Shown one piece after another: positions 42,444-51,517 of a stretch of 64,000 bases of DNA. The position numbers were made by a program, and so were the translations under genes. Position 1 is the first letter of the stretch. Each line of letters starts with the position of its first letter. Location of the stretch: the NCBI GenBank assembly GCA_035765635.1, contig DASTWZ010000007.1, forward strand, positions 263,057 to 327,056, in the 5' to 3' direction. Below the pieces are notes generated by a model that had not been told where the DNA came from, did no database searches, and saw nothing but the letters and a program-made list of their open reading frames with translations. Source of the stretch: EW11 sp035765635 (GTDB taxonomy: Bacteria > Verrucomicrobiota > Verrucomicrobiia > Opitutales > Opitutaceae).

Positions 42444-43538
42444 ATGGCTGAAATCGACACGCTTCTTCAAACCATGTTGAGCCGCGGCGGCTCGGATCTT
42501 CACCTCACCGTGGGCCTTCCGCCGAAAGCACGCATCTCGGGCGGCCTCACCCCGCTGAACGACACGGCAGTGACGAGCGAACAAATGGAAAGCTGGTTGA
42601 AAGAGATCTGCCCGGCGCGCCGCTGGGAAGATTTCCTGCAGCGCAAGGATCTGGACCTGGCCCATGAGATCGAAGGCGTGGCCCGCTTCCGCGCGAATTT
42701 TCTCTACAACCACTGGGGTCAGGGCGCGGTGTTTCGCCAAATTCCGTCGCGCATTTCTTCCCTCGAGGACCTGCGCCTGCCCGAGACATTGAAGAAGTTG
42801 TGCGACCTGACCGAGGGCCTGGTCCTCGTCACCGGCCCGACCGGTAGTGGAAAGAGCACTACACTGGCCGCGATGATCGACTACATCAACACGACCTACT
42901 CGCGGCACATCGTCACCATCGAGGATCCGATCGAGTTCGTGCACCAGAACAAGAAATCGATCATCGTGCATCGCGAAGTCGGCGAGCACACGCACGCGTT
43001 CGCGGACGCGCTGAAAGGCGCAATGCGGCACGATCCGGACATCATTCTTCTCGGAGAATTGCGCGACCTGGAAACAATCCAGCTCGCGCTGAGCTGCGCC
43101 TCGATGGGCATGCTCGTTTTCGGCACGCTCCACACCAACAACGCGCCGAAGACGATCGACCGCATCATCAACGCGTTTCCCGCGGATGAACAAAATCAAG
43201 TTCGCACGATGCTCGCGAGCTGCCTCGCCGGCGTGGTCTCCCAGCTCTTATGCAAGCGCACCAGCAAGGGCCGGATCGCAGTGCACGAGATTCTCCTCCC
43301 CCACGAAGCGCTGCCGAACACGATTCGCAGCGGGCAGATCGCAAACATCCGCCAACTGATCGAAGGCAGCGGCAGCGAAGGCATGTGCACGATGGACCAG
43401 ACGCTGATGGCCCGCGTCAAAGACCGCTCGATCTCACCCGAAGAAGCTTATCTGAAGTGCACGAACAAGGCACTCTTCGCGGGAATGGTTAAAACCTCCT
43501 CATCGTCTGCGCAGCCAGTGGGCTTTTCGAGCGAGTAG
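42444..43538 (+). CDS. PilT-like retraction ATPase
   Basis: The 364-residue product is a compact PilT: SDLHLTVG (17-24), GPTGSGKSTT (131-140), HIVTIEDPIE, DIILLGELRDLETI and GMLVFGTLHTNNAPKTIDRI. It is the second of two adjacent PilT-type genes; the pair probably forms PilT and PilU. Its start is 2 bp beyond the stop of the first gene, so they should be translated together. The 3' end overlaps the convergent rhomboid gene by 39 bp. Confidence 0.93.
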   Translation: MAEIDTLLQTMLSRGGSDLHLTVGLPPKARISGGLTPLNDTAVTSEQMESWLKEICPARRWEDFLQRKDLDLAHEIEGVARFRANFLYNHWGQGAVFRQIPSRISSLEDLRLPETLKKLCDLTEGLVLVTGPTGSGKSTTLAAMIDYINTTYSRHIVTIEDPIEFVHQNKKSIIVHREVGEHTHAFADALKGAMRHDPDIILLGELRDLETIQLALSCASMGMLVFGTLHTNNAPKTIDRIINAFPADEQNQVRTMLASCLAGVVSQLLCKRTSKGRIAVHEILLPHEALPNTIRSGQIANIRQLIEGSGSEGMCTMDQTLMARVKDRSISPEEAYLKCTNKALFAGMVKTSSSSAQPVGFSSE

Positions 43539-44180
43539 GATCAGGGCGATTCCGCCGATGAAGCCGCCGACGTGCGCCCACCAGGCGACGCCGCCTTCGA
43601 CGGCTTCATTGCCCAGCAGCGAGCCCGCGCCGCTCATCGCTTGAACGGCGAACCACACGATCAGAAAAAACGCCGCTGGCACGGGAACGATCGGCACGAA
43701 CCATGGCACGAGTGTGAAGATCCAGGAAAACGGCAGCAGAATAAAATAGGCGCCGAGCACGCCGGAAATCGCGCCGCTCGCGCCAATCATCGGAACGGAC
43801 GCGCCGGGAAACACCGCCACTTGCAGCGCCGCGGCGGCCACTCCGCAGAGAAGGTAAAACACGACGAAGCGCATCGAGCCGAGGCGGTCCTCGATGTTTT
43901 TGCCGAAGACCCAGAGGAACCAGCAGTTTCCCACGACGTGCATGACGCTTCCGTGGAGAAACATGGACGTTAGAATCGTCAGCCAGGCGCGCGGATCGTC
44001 CGTGTGAGCGATGAGCCGTTGTGCGCTCAACGCGTTTCCCATGATAAAGCTCTGCAATGCGCGGTAGCTTTCCGAGGCGAGCAATGCCTCGTACGCAAAA
44101 ACGGCAAAATTCAGCACCACCAGAATCGTCGTGGCGATCGGCACGCGACGACTCGGCTCGGCGCTCCAGAGCGGAAGCAT
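43500..44180 (-). CDS. rhomboid family intramembrane serine protease
   Basis: The 226-residue protein has six membrane segments, with GASGAISGVLGAY (Ser135) and WWAHVGGFIGG (His203) forming the Ser-His dyad, and FLHGSVMHVVGNCWFLWVFG in the L1-TM2 region. Rhomboids cleave single-pass membrane proteins; the substrate is unknown. The ATG at 44180 gives the family-typical MLPLW... start; an ATG at 44207 adds 9 residues and lacks any Shine-Dalgarno. Its tail overlaps the PilT end. Confidence 0.9.
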   Translation of the reverse strand: MLPLWSAEPSRRVPIATTILVVLNFAVFAYEALLASESYRALQSFIMGNALSAQRLIAHTDDPRAWLTILTSMFLHGSVMHVVGNCWFLWVFGKNIEDRLGSMRFVVFYLLCGVAAAALQVAVFPGASVPMIGASGAISGVLGAYFILLPFSWIFTLVPWFVPIVPVPAAFFLIVWFAVQAMSGAGSLLGNEAVEGGVAWWAHVGGFIGGIALILLARKAHWLRRR

Positions 44181-44343
44181 GCCTTGAGGGAGCCGCCCAC
44201 GCCGCATGGGTCAATGCACATCTCCGCTTCTTCGAGATTGCTCTGGCGGCCGGGCTCCAACACGTTGCCGTCCGTTGCCACCGCCTGGAAACGCGGCGGT
44301 GTGCGCTTTGGTTGTCGCTTTGATAAAACCCCAATCCTCGCTT

Positions 44344-45339
44344 GTGACGACGTCACTGAAGACTTGGTACTCCAGCCTGATCTGCGCCCTCGGCTTCGCC
44401 CTCGCCCTCTACCTTGGGCTCCTGAAACTGTACGCCCTGCCCTGCTTCGGCGGACATGGTTGTGACTCCGTTATCCACAGCCAATACGGCTCGGTTTTGC
44501 GTCTTCCGGTCGGATTTGTCGGAGCGCTGATCTGGGCGGGCGCGATTCTCAACTCCGATCGGACGAAGCGGCGTGCGCTGCTCTTCCTGCTGGCCCTCGG
44601 CTCACTCGCGTTCATGGGCATCCAGTTTTTCATTCTGCGGAGCTTCTGTCTTTATTGCACGGCGCACGCGATCACCTGCTGGCTCGCCTTCGTCGCCTCG
44701 AAGGAAGCGCCCTTCCGCGCTTCGGTTTTGCTTGGCGCAGCTTTGGCGTTAGGTGGATTTTTTCTGGCGCGCACGACCGCGCAAAATCGCGCTGCACATT
44801 TCACGCCACCGGCAGCGACGGCGGTCGCGTCGTTGCCGTTGACCCGCCAGCCTTCGGGTGTCGCCTGGCTTGCGCCGATCGATGCGCGCAGCCCGGCGCT
44901 GGTCGTGAGTTTGAATTGCGCCGCGTGCCTCGATCTCCTCGAGGAACTAACGAAATACAATTTCGCCGACGTCCACGCCGGGCCCGTGATTTATTTCAAG
45001 GTCACGGATGAAAACCGCGAACTGACGACGAATTTCGTCGCCGCGGTGCTGGCGCAGCCCACGTCGAAATCGAACGCGAAACGCGAAGCATTTCTGGCTG
45101 CGACGGCGTTGCTTCTCTCGATCAAGGATCAAGCGCTCTCATCGCCGCAAATCGCCGCCACTCAACTCGCCGCCTTCATGCCCGCCGCAGCGAGTCAGCG
45201 CGACGCCGCCGCCGAACTTCTCGCCACGCAAAACGAGGTCCTCAGCGAGCAGCACCTGTCCGACACCACACCGCTACTCGTGCCCAACGTTGGAAAGCCA
45301 CGAGCAATCTTCAAAGTGGACGAGTTGTTTCCCGAGTAG
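44344..45339 (+). CDS. VKOR family protein with C-terminal thioredoxin-like CxxC part
   Basis: The first 135 residues fit the vitamin K epoxide reductase family: Cys34/Cys40 (PCFGGHGCDSVIHS), the loop SQYGSVLRLPVG, and Cys102/Cys105 (FCLYCTAHAIT) in the fourth membrane helix. About 180 further residues follow, with NCAACLDLLEEL (Cys192/Cys195), a thioredoxin-like CxxC. VKOR homologs pass electrons from a Trx-like partner to quinone, making disulphides in the periplasm. A VKOR-Trx fusion has this combination. The start is uncertain: GTG 44344 is a guess; TTG 44320 is an alternative. Confidence 0.82.
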   Translation: MTTSLKTWYSSLICALGFALALYLGLLKLYALPCFGGHGCDSVIHSQYGSVLRLPVGFVGALIWAGAILNSDRTKRRALLFLLALGSLAFMGIQFFILRSFCLYCTAHAITCWLAFVASKEAPFRASVLLGAALALGGFFLARTTAQNRAAHFTPPAATAVASLPLTRQPSGVAWLAPIDARSPALVVSLNCAACLDLLEELTKYNFADVHAGPVIYFKVTDENRELTTNFVAAVLAQPTSKSNAKREAFLAATALLLSIKDQALSSPQIAATQLAAFMPAAASQRDAAAELLATQNEVLSEQHLSDTTPLLVPNVGKPRAIFKVDELFPE

Positions 45340-45866
45340 CGCCGCGGTTTATTTGGCCGCTAAGAGGCGACGACGAGTTCGGATTTAGCCGCGAAAAGGC
45401 TCAAGAAGCGCAAAGAGGATTTCGGGTTTGCGACGTCACTCGCAACGGATGCCCCACAACGCGGTTGGGGTATTGGTTTGTAACTCCAAACCAAAATACC
45501 AGACCGCTCCCGAGCGACGAATGTCTGAGCCGCGTCGGCCTAAGAAAAATCCTCTTTGCGTTTTTTTGCACTGCTGTCCTGCAGAATCTCACAATTCCGC
45601 GAGGATTTTTTGGTACGAATGGATGCCGGCTTCCGAGGTAGGGCGAGCGGTCTCTCGCGAGCCGCTTTGACGTGTGGCTCAACCCGGAGGTTAGGCCATA
45701 CGGTTGCGGCTCGCGAGAGACCGCTCGCCCTACCCACTGAGACTGGCCAGGCCTTCATTCATCATTCTGCATTCTTACTTCTTCCTTAGCGCGCCGCCGG
45801 CGTAATCTTTGGTTGCGGCTTCGCCGCGCTATGCCTCTTCGCGGCTAAAAAAACCAAACCGCAGCA
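45340..45866. other. VKOR-DUF1573 convergent gap
   Basis: This 527-bp gap is almost wholly composed of repeat elements B2 and C2. A further partial type B arm (GGCCGCTAAGAGGCGACG) occurs at about 45355-45372. No gene is seen in it. Confidence 0.7.
45386..45849. repeat. composite of type B copy 2 and type C copy 2
   Basis: A type B left half (from TAGCCGCGAAAAGGC, 45386, with the same core TTGGTTTG/CAAACCAA region as copy 1) is followed by type C. The inner pair of type C is a perfect 28-bp inverted repeat: 45638-45665 with 45706-45733, separated by a 40-base loop containing GTGGCTCAACCCGGAGGTTA. Its right outer arm is at about 45756-45788. The missing right outer arm of type B (GCCTCTTCGCGGCTA) appears only at 45829-45843. 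This reads as type C inserted in, or co-inherited with, type B. Confidence 0.85.
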
Positions 45867-46817
45867 TCACTCACCGCGAATGATCACCGGCACCTCGGCT
45901 TCGAGATCGTTGCCGGAATAGATGCGCAACAGGCGCGTTGACGTGCCGGGACGCGTCGCGGTCACTTCGAGGCTCAGCAGCACGTCGCGGCCATCGCGAT
46001 CGCGTTGGATTACCTTGCCGCCATCGATGTCCCAGCGCGGGTCTTCTTTCGGCTCCCAGCCAGCGATCGAAAAGGGCATCGAAATTACCTCGCCCACTTT
46101 TCCCGCGGGCATTAGCAGTGGATTCGGACGCACATCCAAGGTCGAATTCACCTGCACGAAGGTGCCAATGCTTACCTTCGGCTCGTGGGCATCGCTCGTG
46201 ACCACCGCGATCTTCGGCTGATGGTTTCCGCCGGGCGCGTTCTGCGCCTTCGTGATTTTGATTTTCCAGGTGTTACCCTTCTGCTCCGCGACCTCTGCGG
46301 CGAGCCAGGTTACTGCAGGCTTGAGTTCTTTCACCTCGACAGAGCCCTGGCCGACATAGCTCAGATCGATGGTGGCGCTCGTGCTCTCACCGCGATTGCT
46401 CGCCGGCAAAATCGCCAGCGGCGCGCTCATCACCCAGTCGTCGTACATGCTCACCAGCGCTTGGACGGGAATCACCAGATCGCCTTCCGATGTTTGCACG
46501 AGGATCCGGCGATGCACCTCACCCTGGTAACTGCGCGTCTCGAAACTCACATCGAGATCCGTGCTCTCTCCGGGCTGCAACGTCGTCTTCGAGGGTGTAG
46601 CCGCCGTACAACTACAATCCGCTGCGACGCGCACGATCTCGAGCGGAGCCTTGCCGTCGTTGGTGAGCTTCACTTTTTCGGTGATCGTGAGTTCCTGCCG
46701 GCGCTTGCCGAAATCAACCGCGGCCGGTGTGGCCTTAAGATTCGCCCAGACATTCCCCGCCGCCGCAAAAAACGTGACGACGAAGCCGAAACAAAAAACA
46801 AAAACGCGAGAGGTCAT
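45867..46817 (-). CDS. exported DUF1573 domain protein
   Basis: The 316-residue protein starts MTSRVFVFCFGFVVTFFAAAGNVWA (signal peptide). A DUF1573/HYDIN-type Ig-like domain follows: VDFGKRRQELTITEKVKLTNDGKAPLEI, then DCSCTAATPSKTTLQPGESTDLDVSF, the family's hallmark CxC followed by a tail of PGE. The second half is beta-rich with IAVVTSDAHEPKV and GWEPKEDPRWDIDG. DUF1573 proteins occur abundantly in Bacteroidota and Verrucomicrobiota, with no established role. The start at 46817 gives the signal peptide; a further 107 upstream in-frame residues look non-coding. Confidence 0.85.
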   Translation of the reverse strand: MTSRVFVFCFGFVVTFFAAAGNVWANLKATPAAVDFGKRRQELTITEKVKLTNDGKAPLEIVRVAADCSCTAATPSKTTLQPGESTDLDVSFETRSYQGEVHRRILVQTSEGDLVIPVQALVSMYDDWVMSAPLAILPASNRGESTSATIDLSYVGQGSVEVKELKPAVTWLAAEVAEQKGNTWKIKITKAQNAPGGNHQPKIAVVTSDAHEPKVSIGTFVQVNSTLDVRPNPLLMPAGKVGEVISMPFSIAGWEPKEDPRWDIDGGKVIQRDRDGRDVLLSLEVTATRPGTSTRLLRIYSGNDLEAEVPVIIRGE

Positions 46818-46946
46818 GGAAGTACTTTCGGAGGTCTTTTGCGCGAAGAGTGAAACACGAGAGCCGAAAACGCATCGCGAGCGAAAGACGCGCCGCCGCA
46901 TTTGACAACGCATCTGTAACGTTGTTTTCCCAGAGCCGCACGCACC

Positions 46947-47684
46947 ATGAGCAAAACCCCTCTCGCGCTGCAGTTGTACTCTGTTCGCGACGACACGAAA
47001 CAGGACTTCGCCCGTACGGTGGCGGAAGTCGCAAAAATCGGATACGCCGGCGTCGAGCTTGCCGGCTACGGCAATCTCGATGCCCGCCAGGCGCAGAGCG
47101 CGCTGCGCAGCGCGGGCCTCGCGGTGGCCGGCATGCATGTATTGAGAGAAGCACTACGCGACAATCTCGAGCAGATCGCCGACGAAGCCCTGATGCTCGG
47201 CACGACGCACGTTATTTGTCCCTGGTGGACTCCCGACGCGTTCACCTCGGTCGCTTCCGTCGAGGAGGTGGGCCGCGAACTCGGCACGTATGGTGAACGG
47301 CTCCGCGAACGCGGATTGCTGCTCAGCTTCCACAATCACAAATCCGAGTTTCGTCTGCTGGAAGGCCGGCCAGTGATGTCGTGGCTTCTCGGCTCGGCCG
47401 CGCCGCGCAGCCTGGGTGCGGAACTCGATGTCTACTGGGCTCACGTGGCCGACTATCCGCCGGAACGTTTTCTCTACGAACAGGGCCAGCGCGTGCGCCT
47501 GCTCCATTTGAAGGATGAAAAAGTGATCGGCGATGGCCCGGTTAATTTCCCGCCGATTTTCAAAGCGGCGGAAACAATCCGCGGCATCGATTGGTACGTC
47601 GTCGAACAGGAAAACTACGACGACACCCCGCTAAATTCCGTCCGCCAATGCTTCGAACGCGCTAAGTCTTGGGGCTTGGTTTAA
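46947..47684 (+). CDS. sugar phosphate isomerase/epimerase
   Basis: The 245-residue TIM-barrel protein starts MSKTPLALQLYSVRDDTKQDF, has GYAGVELAGYG, LLLSFHNHKSEF (metal ligand His/Glu region), GAELDVYWAHVAD (Asp/His metal ligands) and RLLHLKDEK, ending WYVVEQENYDD (Glu ligand). Such proteins act on hexose or inositol derivatives. It has no signal peptide and sits divergently from the DUF1573 gene, 129 bp apart. Confidence 0.92.
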   Translation: MSKTPLALQLYSVRDDTKQDFARTVAEVAKIGYAGVELAGYGNLDARQAQSALRSAGLAVAGMHVLREALRDNLEQIADEALMLGTTHVICPWWTPDAFTSVASVEEVGRELGTYGERLRERGLLLSFHNHKSEFRLLEGRPVMSWLLGSAAPRSLGAELDVYWAHVADYPPERFLYEQGQRVRLLHLKDEKVIGDGPVNFPPIFKAAETIRGIDWYVVEQENYDDTPLNSVRQCFERAKSWGLV

Positions 47685-47698
47685 TTCAATACCGTTTT

Positions 47699-47891
47699 GC
47701 CCACGAATCACACGAAAGGGCACGAAATGACCAAACCACTTTCCCACGGAAGACACGGAGGACACGGAAGGGAAATTGCTTCTTAACTCCGAAATTTGGT
47801 TCCGGTTTCCGAATCACTCTTCCGTGCTTTCCGTGTATTCCGTGGGAAAAAATGTCTTAGGTTTTTGGTGTGATTCGTGTGATTCGTGGGC
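47699..47891. repeat. type A nested palindrome, copy 2
   Basis: Outer arms are perfect: GCCCACGAATCACACGAA (47699-47716) pairs with its reverse complement at 47874-47891 (18 bp). Inner arms begin TTCCCACGGAA at 47741 and end with CCGTGGGAA at 47848. The central part (AAGGGAAATTGCTTCTTAAC) is also present in copy 3. It fills the convergent gap between the epimerase and the sensor kinase. Confidence 0.9.
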
Positions 47892-47901
47892 AAAAAAAAC
47901 C

Positions 47902-50900
47902 TCAGCGATCGGCCATCACGATGCTGATCGTCCGCGCTAGGTCGGCGAAGCGATAGGGCTTCGGGACCATTCCGCGAAAACCGTGGGCGCGATAATTCGA
48001 TAAAACGGGATCGCTCGAATAGCCGCTGGAGACGATGGCCCGCACGTGCGGGTCGATCTTCAACAGTTCCTGCATCGCTTCGCGTCCGCCCATCCCGCCG
48101 GGGACGGTCAGATCCATGATCACCAGTTCGAAAGCTTTTCCCCCGTCGCGCGCCTCGCGATAATGTTTCAACGCGGCCTCGCCGTCCGGCACCGCCGTCA
48201 CTTCGAGTCCGAGGCGCATGAGCAGCGTCGAGGCCATCGTGCGAATGGTCTCCTCGTCGTCCATGAACAGCACGCGCCCGGAAACTTTCGCGACCACCTC
48301 AGGCGTTTCCGTGCGCTGCGGCGCACTGTCCGGCGCGGCCGGCAGCCAGAAAATAAAACGCGTGCCCTTGCCCAACTCCGACTCCACCTCGATGTGCCCT
48401 TGGTGCTTGCGCACGATCGAGTACACCGTCGCCAAACCGAGTCCGCTGCCCGACTGCTTCGTCGTGAAATACGGATCGAAAATGCGCGCGAGATGCTCCG
48501 CGCGGATGCCCATGCCGGTGTCCCCGATCACCACTTTGATGTAACTTCCCATCGCGAGCGGACGCCGCGAGTCCGCGCCTATCACGTCGTTGCTCAGCGA
48601 AATATGCACCACGCCGCCATCCGGCATGGCCTGCACGGCGTTGATGACGAGGTTCTGCACGACCTGCCCGATCTGGCCTTGATCCACATCGGCAGGCCAG
48701 ACGTTCGGCTCCTGCGAAAATTCGCAGCGCACTTTCGAGCCGTGCAGCGCGAACTGCGCCGCCTCGCGCACGACGTCGGGCAACTGTACGGCTTTGCGCA
48801 CGGGCTGGCCGCCCTTGGCGAACGTGAGCAACTGCTGCGTGAGATCGCGCGCCCGCATCACCCCACGCTCCGCTTCGTCGAGCCATTTGCCCGCTGCTTC
48901 CATCACGACCGAGTCGAGCATGGCGAGCGTCACGTTGCCCATGACAACGGTGAGGATGTTATTGAAGTCGTGCGCGATGCCGCCGGCCAGAATGCCCACC
49001 GCCTCGAGCTTCGAGGAGCGGAGCAATTCCGCTTCGAGGCGGGCCCGCTCCGTCACGTCGCGGAAAACCACCACCGCACCTATCGCCTGTCCTGAGCCAT
49101 CATGCATCGGGGCGCAGCGGCCGTCGATCAGACAGGGCAAACCGTGCCGGTTGAGCAGTGACGTTTGTAGTGGAAAATCAATGACACGATGTTCCGCGAT
49201 GGCTTTGCCCACCGGAATCGAAACATCCGCCTTGGTCTTCTCGTGCCGCAACACGCAAATCTCGTCCACGCTGCGGCCAATCGCCGCGCCGGCGGTCCAG
49301 CCCGTCAGGCGTTCCGCGGCGTCGTTCATGAATTGCACGACGCCGAAGATGTCCGTGGTCATCAGGCCTTCCGCCATCGCGCGCAGGGTCACGCGGAGAC
49401 GTTCGCGCTCAGCCGCGAGTTCCGCCTCTGCGCTGCGCATGTCCGTCATGTCGAGCAGCACGATCTGCGTCCAATCGGACGTTTCTGGTCCGTCGAGTTT
49501 TGGTAGCCACCACCGGAAATACGTGCGGCGAATCGAGCCGTCCACTGCGCGCACCGTGAGTTCGCCTTCGATTTCCTGCCGCCCTTCCCAGACGGCGAGG
49601 AATGCCTGCTGCCGCGCCGCGATTCCGTCGGGCAAGAAGATGCGATCGAAGCGCTCCATCAATTCCCGCTTCGAACCGCAGCGCGTTAGGCGCACCGCTT
49701 CTTCGTTCACGCCGACGATCGGGAAGCGCTCGAAGCCGATGCCGACTTCGTCCGGATGCGCCTTCATGTATTCCTGCAGATCCTCCACGCCTTGATCGCG
49801 CAGGCGTTTCATCCAAATCGCGAGCGGGCGGTAATCGTGTTCGAGAATCGCGACGGGCGAATGCTCGAACAGCACGCGATAGCGCTCTTCCGATGCGCGA
49901 ATCGCCGCCTCGGCGCGCTTGCGATCGGTGATGTCGGAGACGAAGCCTTCGAAGTGGGAAATCTCGCCGGCATTATCCCGGACCGCGCGCACGTTTTCCG
50001 TAATCCATTTCACGCTGCCGTCGAAACAGCGCACCTCGGACTCGAAGCCGGTCACGGAATTGTTCGAGCCGAGCACTTGGAAAAATTCCTCGCGCCGCTT
50101 CGGGTTGAAATAGAAATCCCGCGCCGCGGAATGGATCGCTTCAATCAGATGCTTCGGACTGCTGTAGCCGAGCATGCGGGCCAGCGCAGGATTTGCGGCG
50201 AGGAATTTGCCCGACGCATTCGTGTCGTACACGCCTTCCGCGGCGTTTTCGAAGAGATTGCGATAACGTGACTCGCTCGAGCGCAGCGCTTCCTCCGCGG
50301 CCATGCGCTCGCTGATATCCGTGTGCGTGCCGATCAACCGCTGCGGATTTCCCGTGGCGTCGAACACCGCGCGTCCGCAGGCCGAGATCCACTTATACGA
50401 AGCGTCGCGGCAGAGCATGCGATACTCGACGCGGTAAAGATCGTTTTCTCCGCGCAAGTGCGCCTGCAGTTCCGCCAGCACGCGCTCGCGATCGTCGGGA
50501 TGAATCCGCGACTGCCACTCCTCGCCGTCTTTTTGAAAATCCTGCGCCGCGTAACCCAGCATCTCCTTCCAACGATCCGACAGATAGGTTTCGCCGGTCA
50601 GATAATTTTTCTCGAAAATGCCGACGTTCAGCGCGCGCACGGCGAGCTGCCAGCGATCCTCGACTTCGCGCAGGCGCGCTTCGGATCGGCGCATCGCAGC
50701 TTCCGATTCGAGGCGCGGACGAGAATCGCGGAGAATGGCCTGAAAATATTTTTTCCCGCCTGACGTGACGAGCGAGGCGCGCACCTGCACGGGTATGATC
50801 GTGCCATTGCGATGCTGCACCGTGCTCTCGCGCTCCAGGATTTCGCCGCGGCGCGCGTGCTGGATGAATTTTTCGCGCATCACCTCGCGCTGCGATTCGG

Positions 50901-51402
50901 GATGCAGAATCGTGTGGCGGCGCCCCACGAGTTCCTGCTCCGCGTAGCCGAGCAATTGGCCGGCCGAGCGATTGACCTGCAGAATCAGACCGGTCTCGGC
51001 GTCGGCCACGACGATCGCGTCCGTCGACTGTTCGAGCAGCAAACGATAGCGCTCCTCCGACATGTCCACCGCGCGATCGGCGCGGCGCAACTCGGCGGTT
51101 AGGCGACGACGCGACCATTCCAGCAAAACTGCGGTAATCACCGCGGCGATGGCCACGCCGCCGATCGAGGCCTGTGCGGCCGGAGAGAGCCCTGCCGAAA
51201 GGGAACCACTGCACCCGCCCAGAGCGAGAACGCTCGCGCCGAGAGCGCCCGAGCGCGCAATCACCCCTGACGGAAATTTTCTCGAACTCGACGGATTCAA
51301 ATGTGCCCAAAAAAAATCGGCCGCCAACATCGTTGTCGAGGCGCAATCGGCCGCTCGCCCAACCAAGGGGCTAACTGTAGTCTTCACAGGGCGAACGGGC
51401 AT
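47902..51402 (-). CDS. membrane hybrid sensor histidine kinase with five PAS domains and receiver
   Basis: About 1166 residues from ATG 51402, which is preceded by GGGGAG four bases upstream; a GTG at 51423 lacks that. A membrane helix (ASIGGVAIAAVITAVLLEW) lies near 80-97. PAS domains occur at about 116-233, 250-365, 375-493, 505-655 and 665-785. HisKA with GGIAHDFNN (His811), HATPase with GDTGMGIRAEHLARIF and SGSGLGL follow, then a receiver at 1041-1160 with Asp1097 (VIMDLTVPGG). It probably senses redox or light via PAS cofactors. A MocR regulator is divergent from it. Confidence 0.93.
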   Translation of the reverse strand: MPVRPVKTTVSPLVGRAADCASTTMLAADFFWAHLNPSSSRKFPSGVIARSGALGASVLALGGCSGSLSAGLSPAAQASIGGVAIAAVITAVLLEWSRRRLTAELRRADRAVDMSEERYRLLLEQSTDAIVVADAETGLILQVNRSAGQLLGYAEQELVGRRHTILHPESQREVMREKFIQHARRGEILERESTVQHRNGTIIPVQVRASLVTSGGKKYFQAILRDSRPRLESEAAMRRSEARLREVEDRWQLAVRALNVGIFEKNYLTGETYLSDRWKEMLGYAAQDFQKDGEEWQSRIHPDDRERVLAELQAHLRGENDLYRVEYRMLCRDASYKWISACGRAVFDATGNPQRLIGTHTDISERMAAEEALRSSESRYRNLFENAAEGVYDTNASGKFLAANPALARMLGYSSPKHLIEAIHSAARDFYFNPKRREEFFQVLGSNNSVTGFESEVRCFDGSVKWITENVRAVRDNAGEISHFEGFVSDITDRKRAEAAIRASEERYRVLFEHSPVAILEHDYRPLAIWMKRLRDQGVEDLQEYMKAHPDEVGIGFERFPIVGVNEEAVRLTRCGSKRELMERFDRIFLPDGIAARQQAFLAVWEGRQEIEGELTVRAVDGSIRRTYFRWWLPKLDGPETSDWTQIVLLDMTDMRSAEAELAAERERLRVTLRAMAEGLMTTDIFGVVQFMNDAAERLTGWTAGAAIGRSVDEICVLRHEKTKADVSIPVGKAIAEHRVIDFPLQTSLLNRHGLPCLIDGRCAPMHDGSGQAIGAVVVFRDVTERARLEAELLRSSKLEAVGILAGGIAHDFNNILTVVMGNVTLAMLDSVVMEAAGKWLDEAERGVMRARDLTQQLLTFAKGGQPVRKAVQLPDVVREAAQFALHGSKVRCEFSQEPNVWPADVDQGQIGQVVQNLVINAVQAMPDGGVVHISLSNDVIGADSRRPLAMGSYIKVVIGDTGMGIRAEHLARIFDPYFTTKQSGSGLGLATVYSIVRKHQGHIEVESELGKGTRFIFWLPAAPDSAPQRTETPEVVAKVSGRVLFMDDEETIRTMASTLLMRLGLEVTAVPDGEAALKHYREARDGGKAFELVIMDLTVPGGMGGREAMQELLKIDPHVRAIVSSGYSSDPVLSNYRAHGFRGMVPKPYRFADLARTISIVMADR

Positions 51403-51426
51403 TTCGCTCCCCGTTCTGTCCACATA

Positions 51427-51459
51427 ACAGTTTTAGTTTTACGAAACTGTACTGGTTTC
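51427..51459. promoter_or_regulatory. possible operator between the kinase and MocR genes
   Basis: In the 115-bp divergent gap ACAGTTT (51427-51433) pairs with AAACTGT (51444-51450), and GAAAC (51443-51447) pairs with GTTTC (51455-51459). These overlap, and similar ACTG words repeat at 51451-51466. MocR-type regulators often control a divergent gene through such sites, so this may be the binding site for the adjacent regulator. Confidence 0.4.
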
Positions 51460-51517
51460 AATACTGCCGGGCTGCAGCTGATGCGGGAAGTCCGCGTCTG
51501 CTACAAATTCTCCTGCT

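Noticed and set aside
43500..43538. 39-bp overlap of the PilT and rhomboid ends as a possible frameshift
   Set aside because: Both reading frames are intact and end at ordinary stops; small antisense overlaps also occur at 4629-4638.
47685..47901. CRISPR-like impression from repeated CACGAA/CACGGA words
   Set aside because: Units are inverted and nested, not direct repeats with regular unique spacers.
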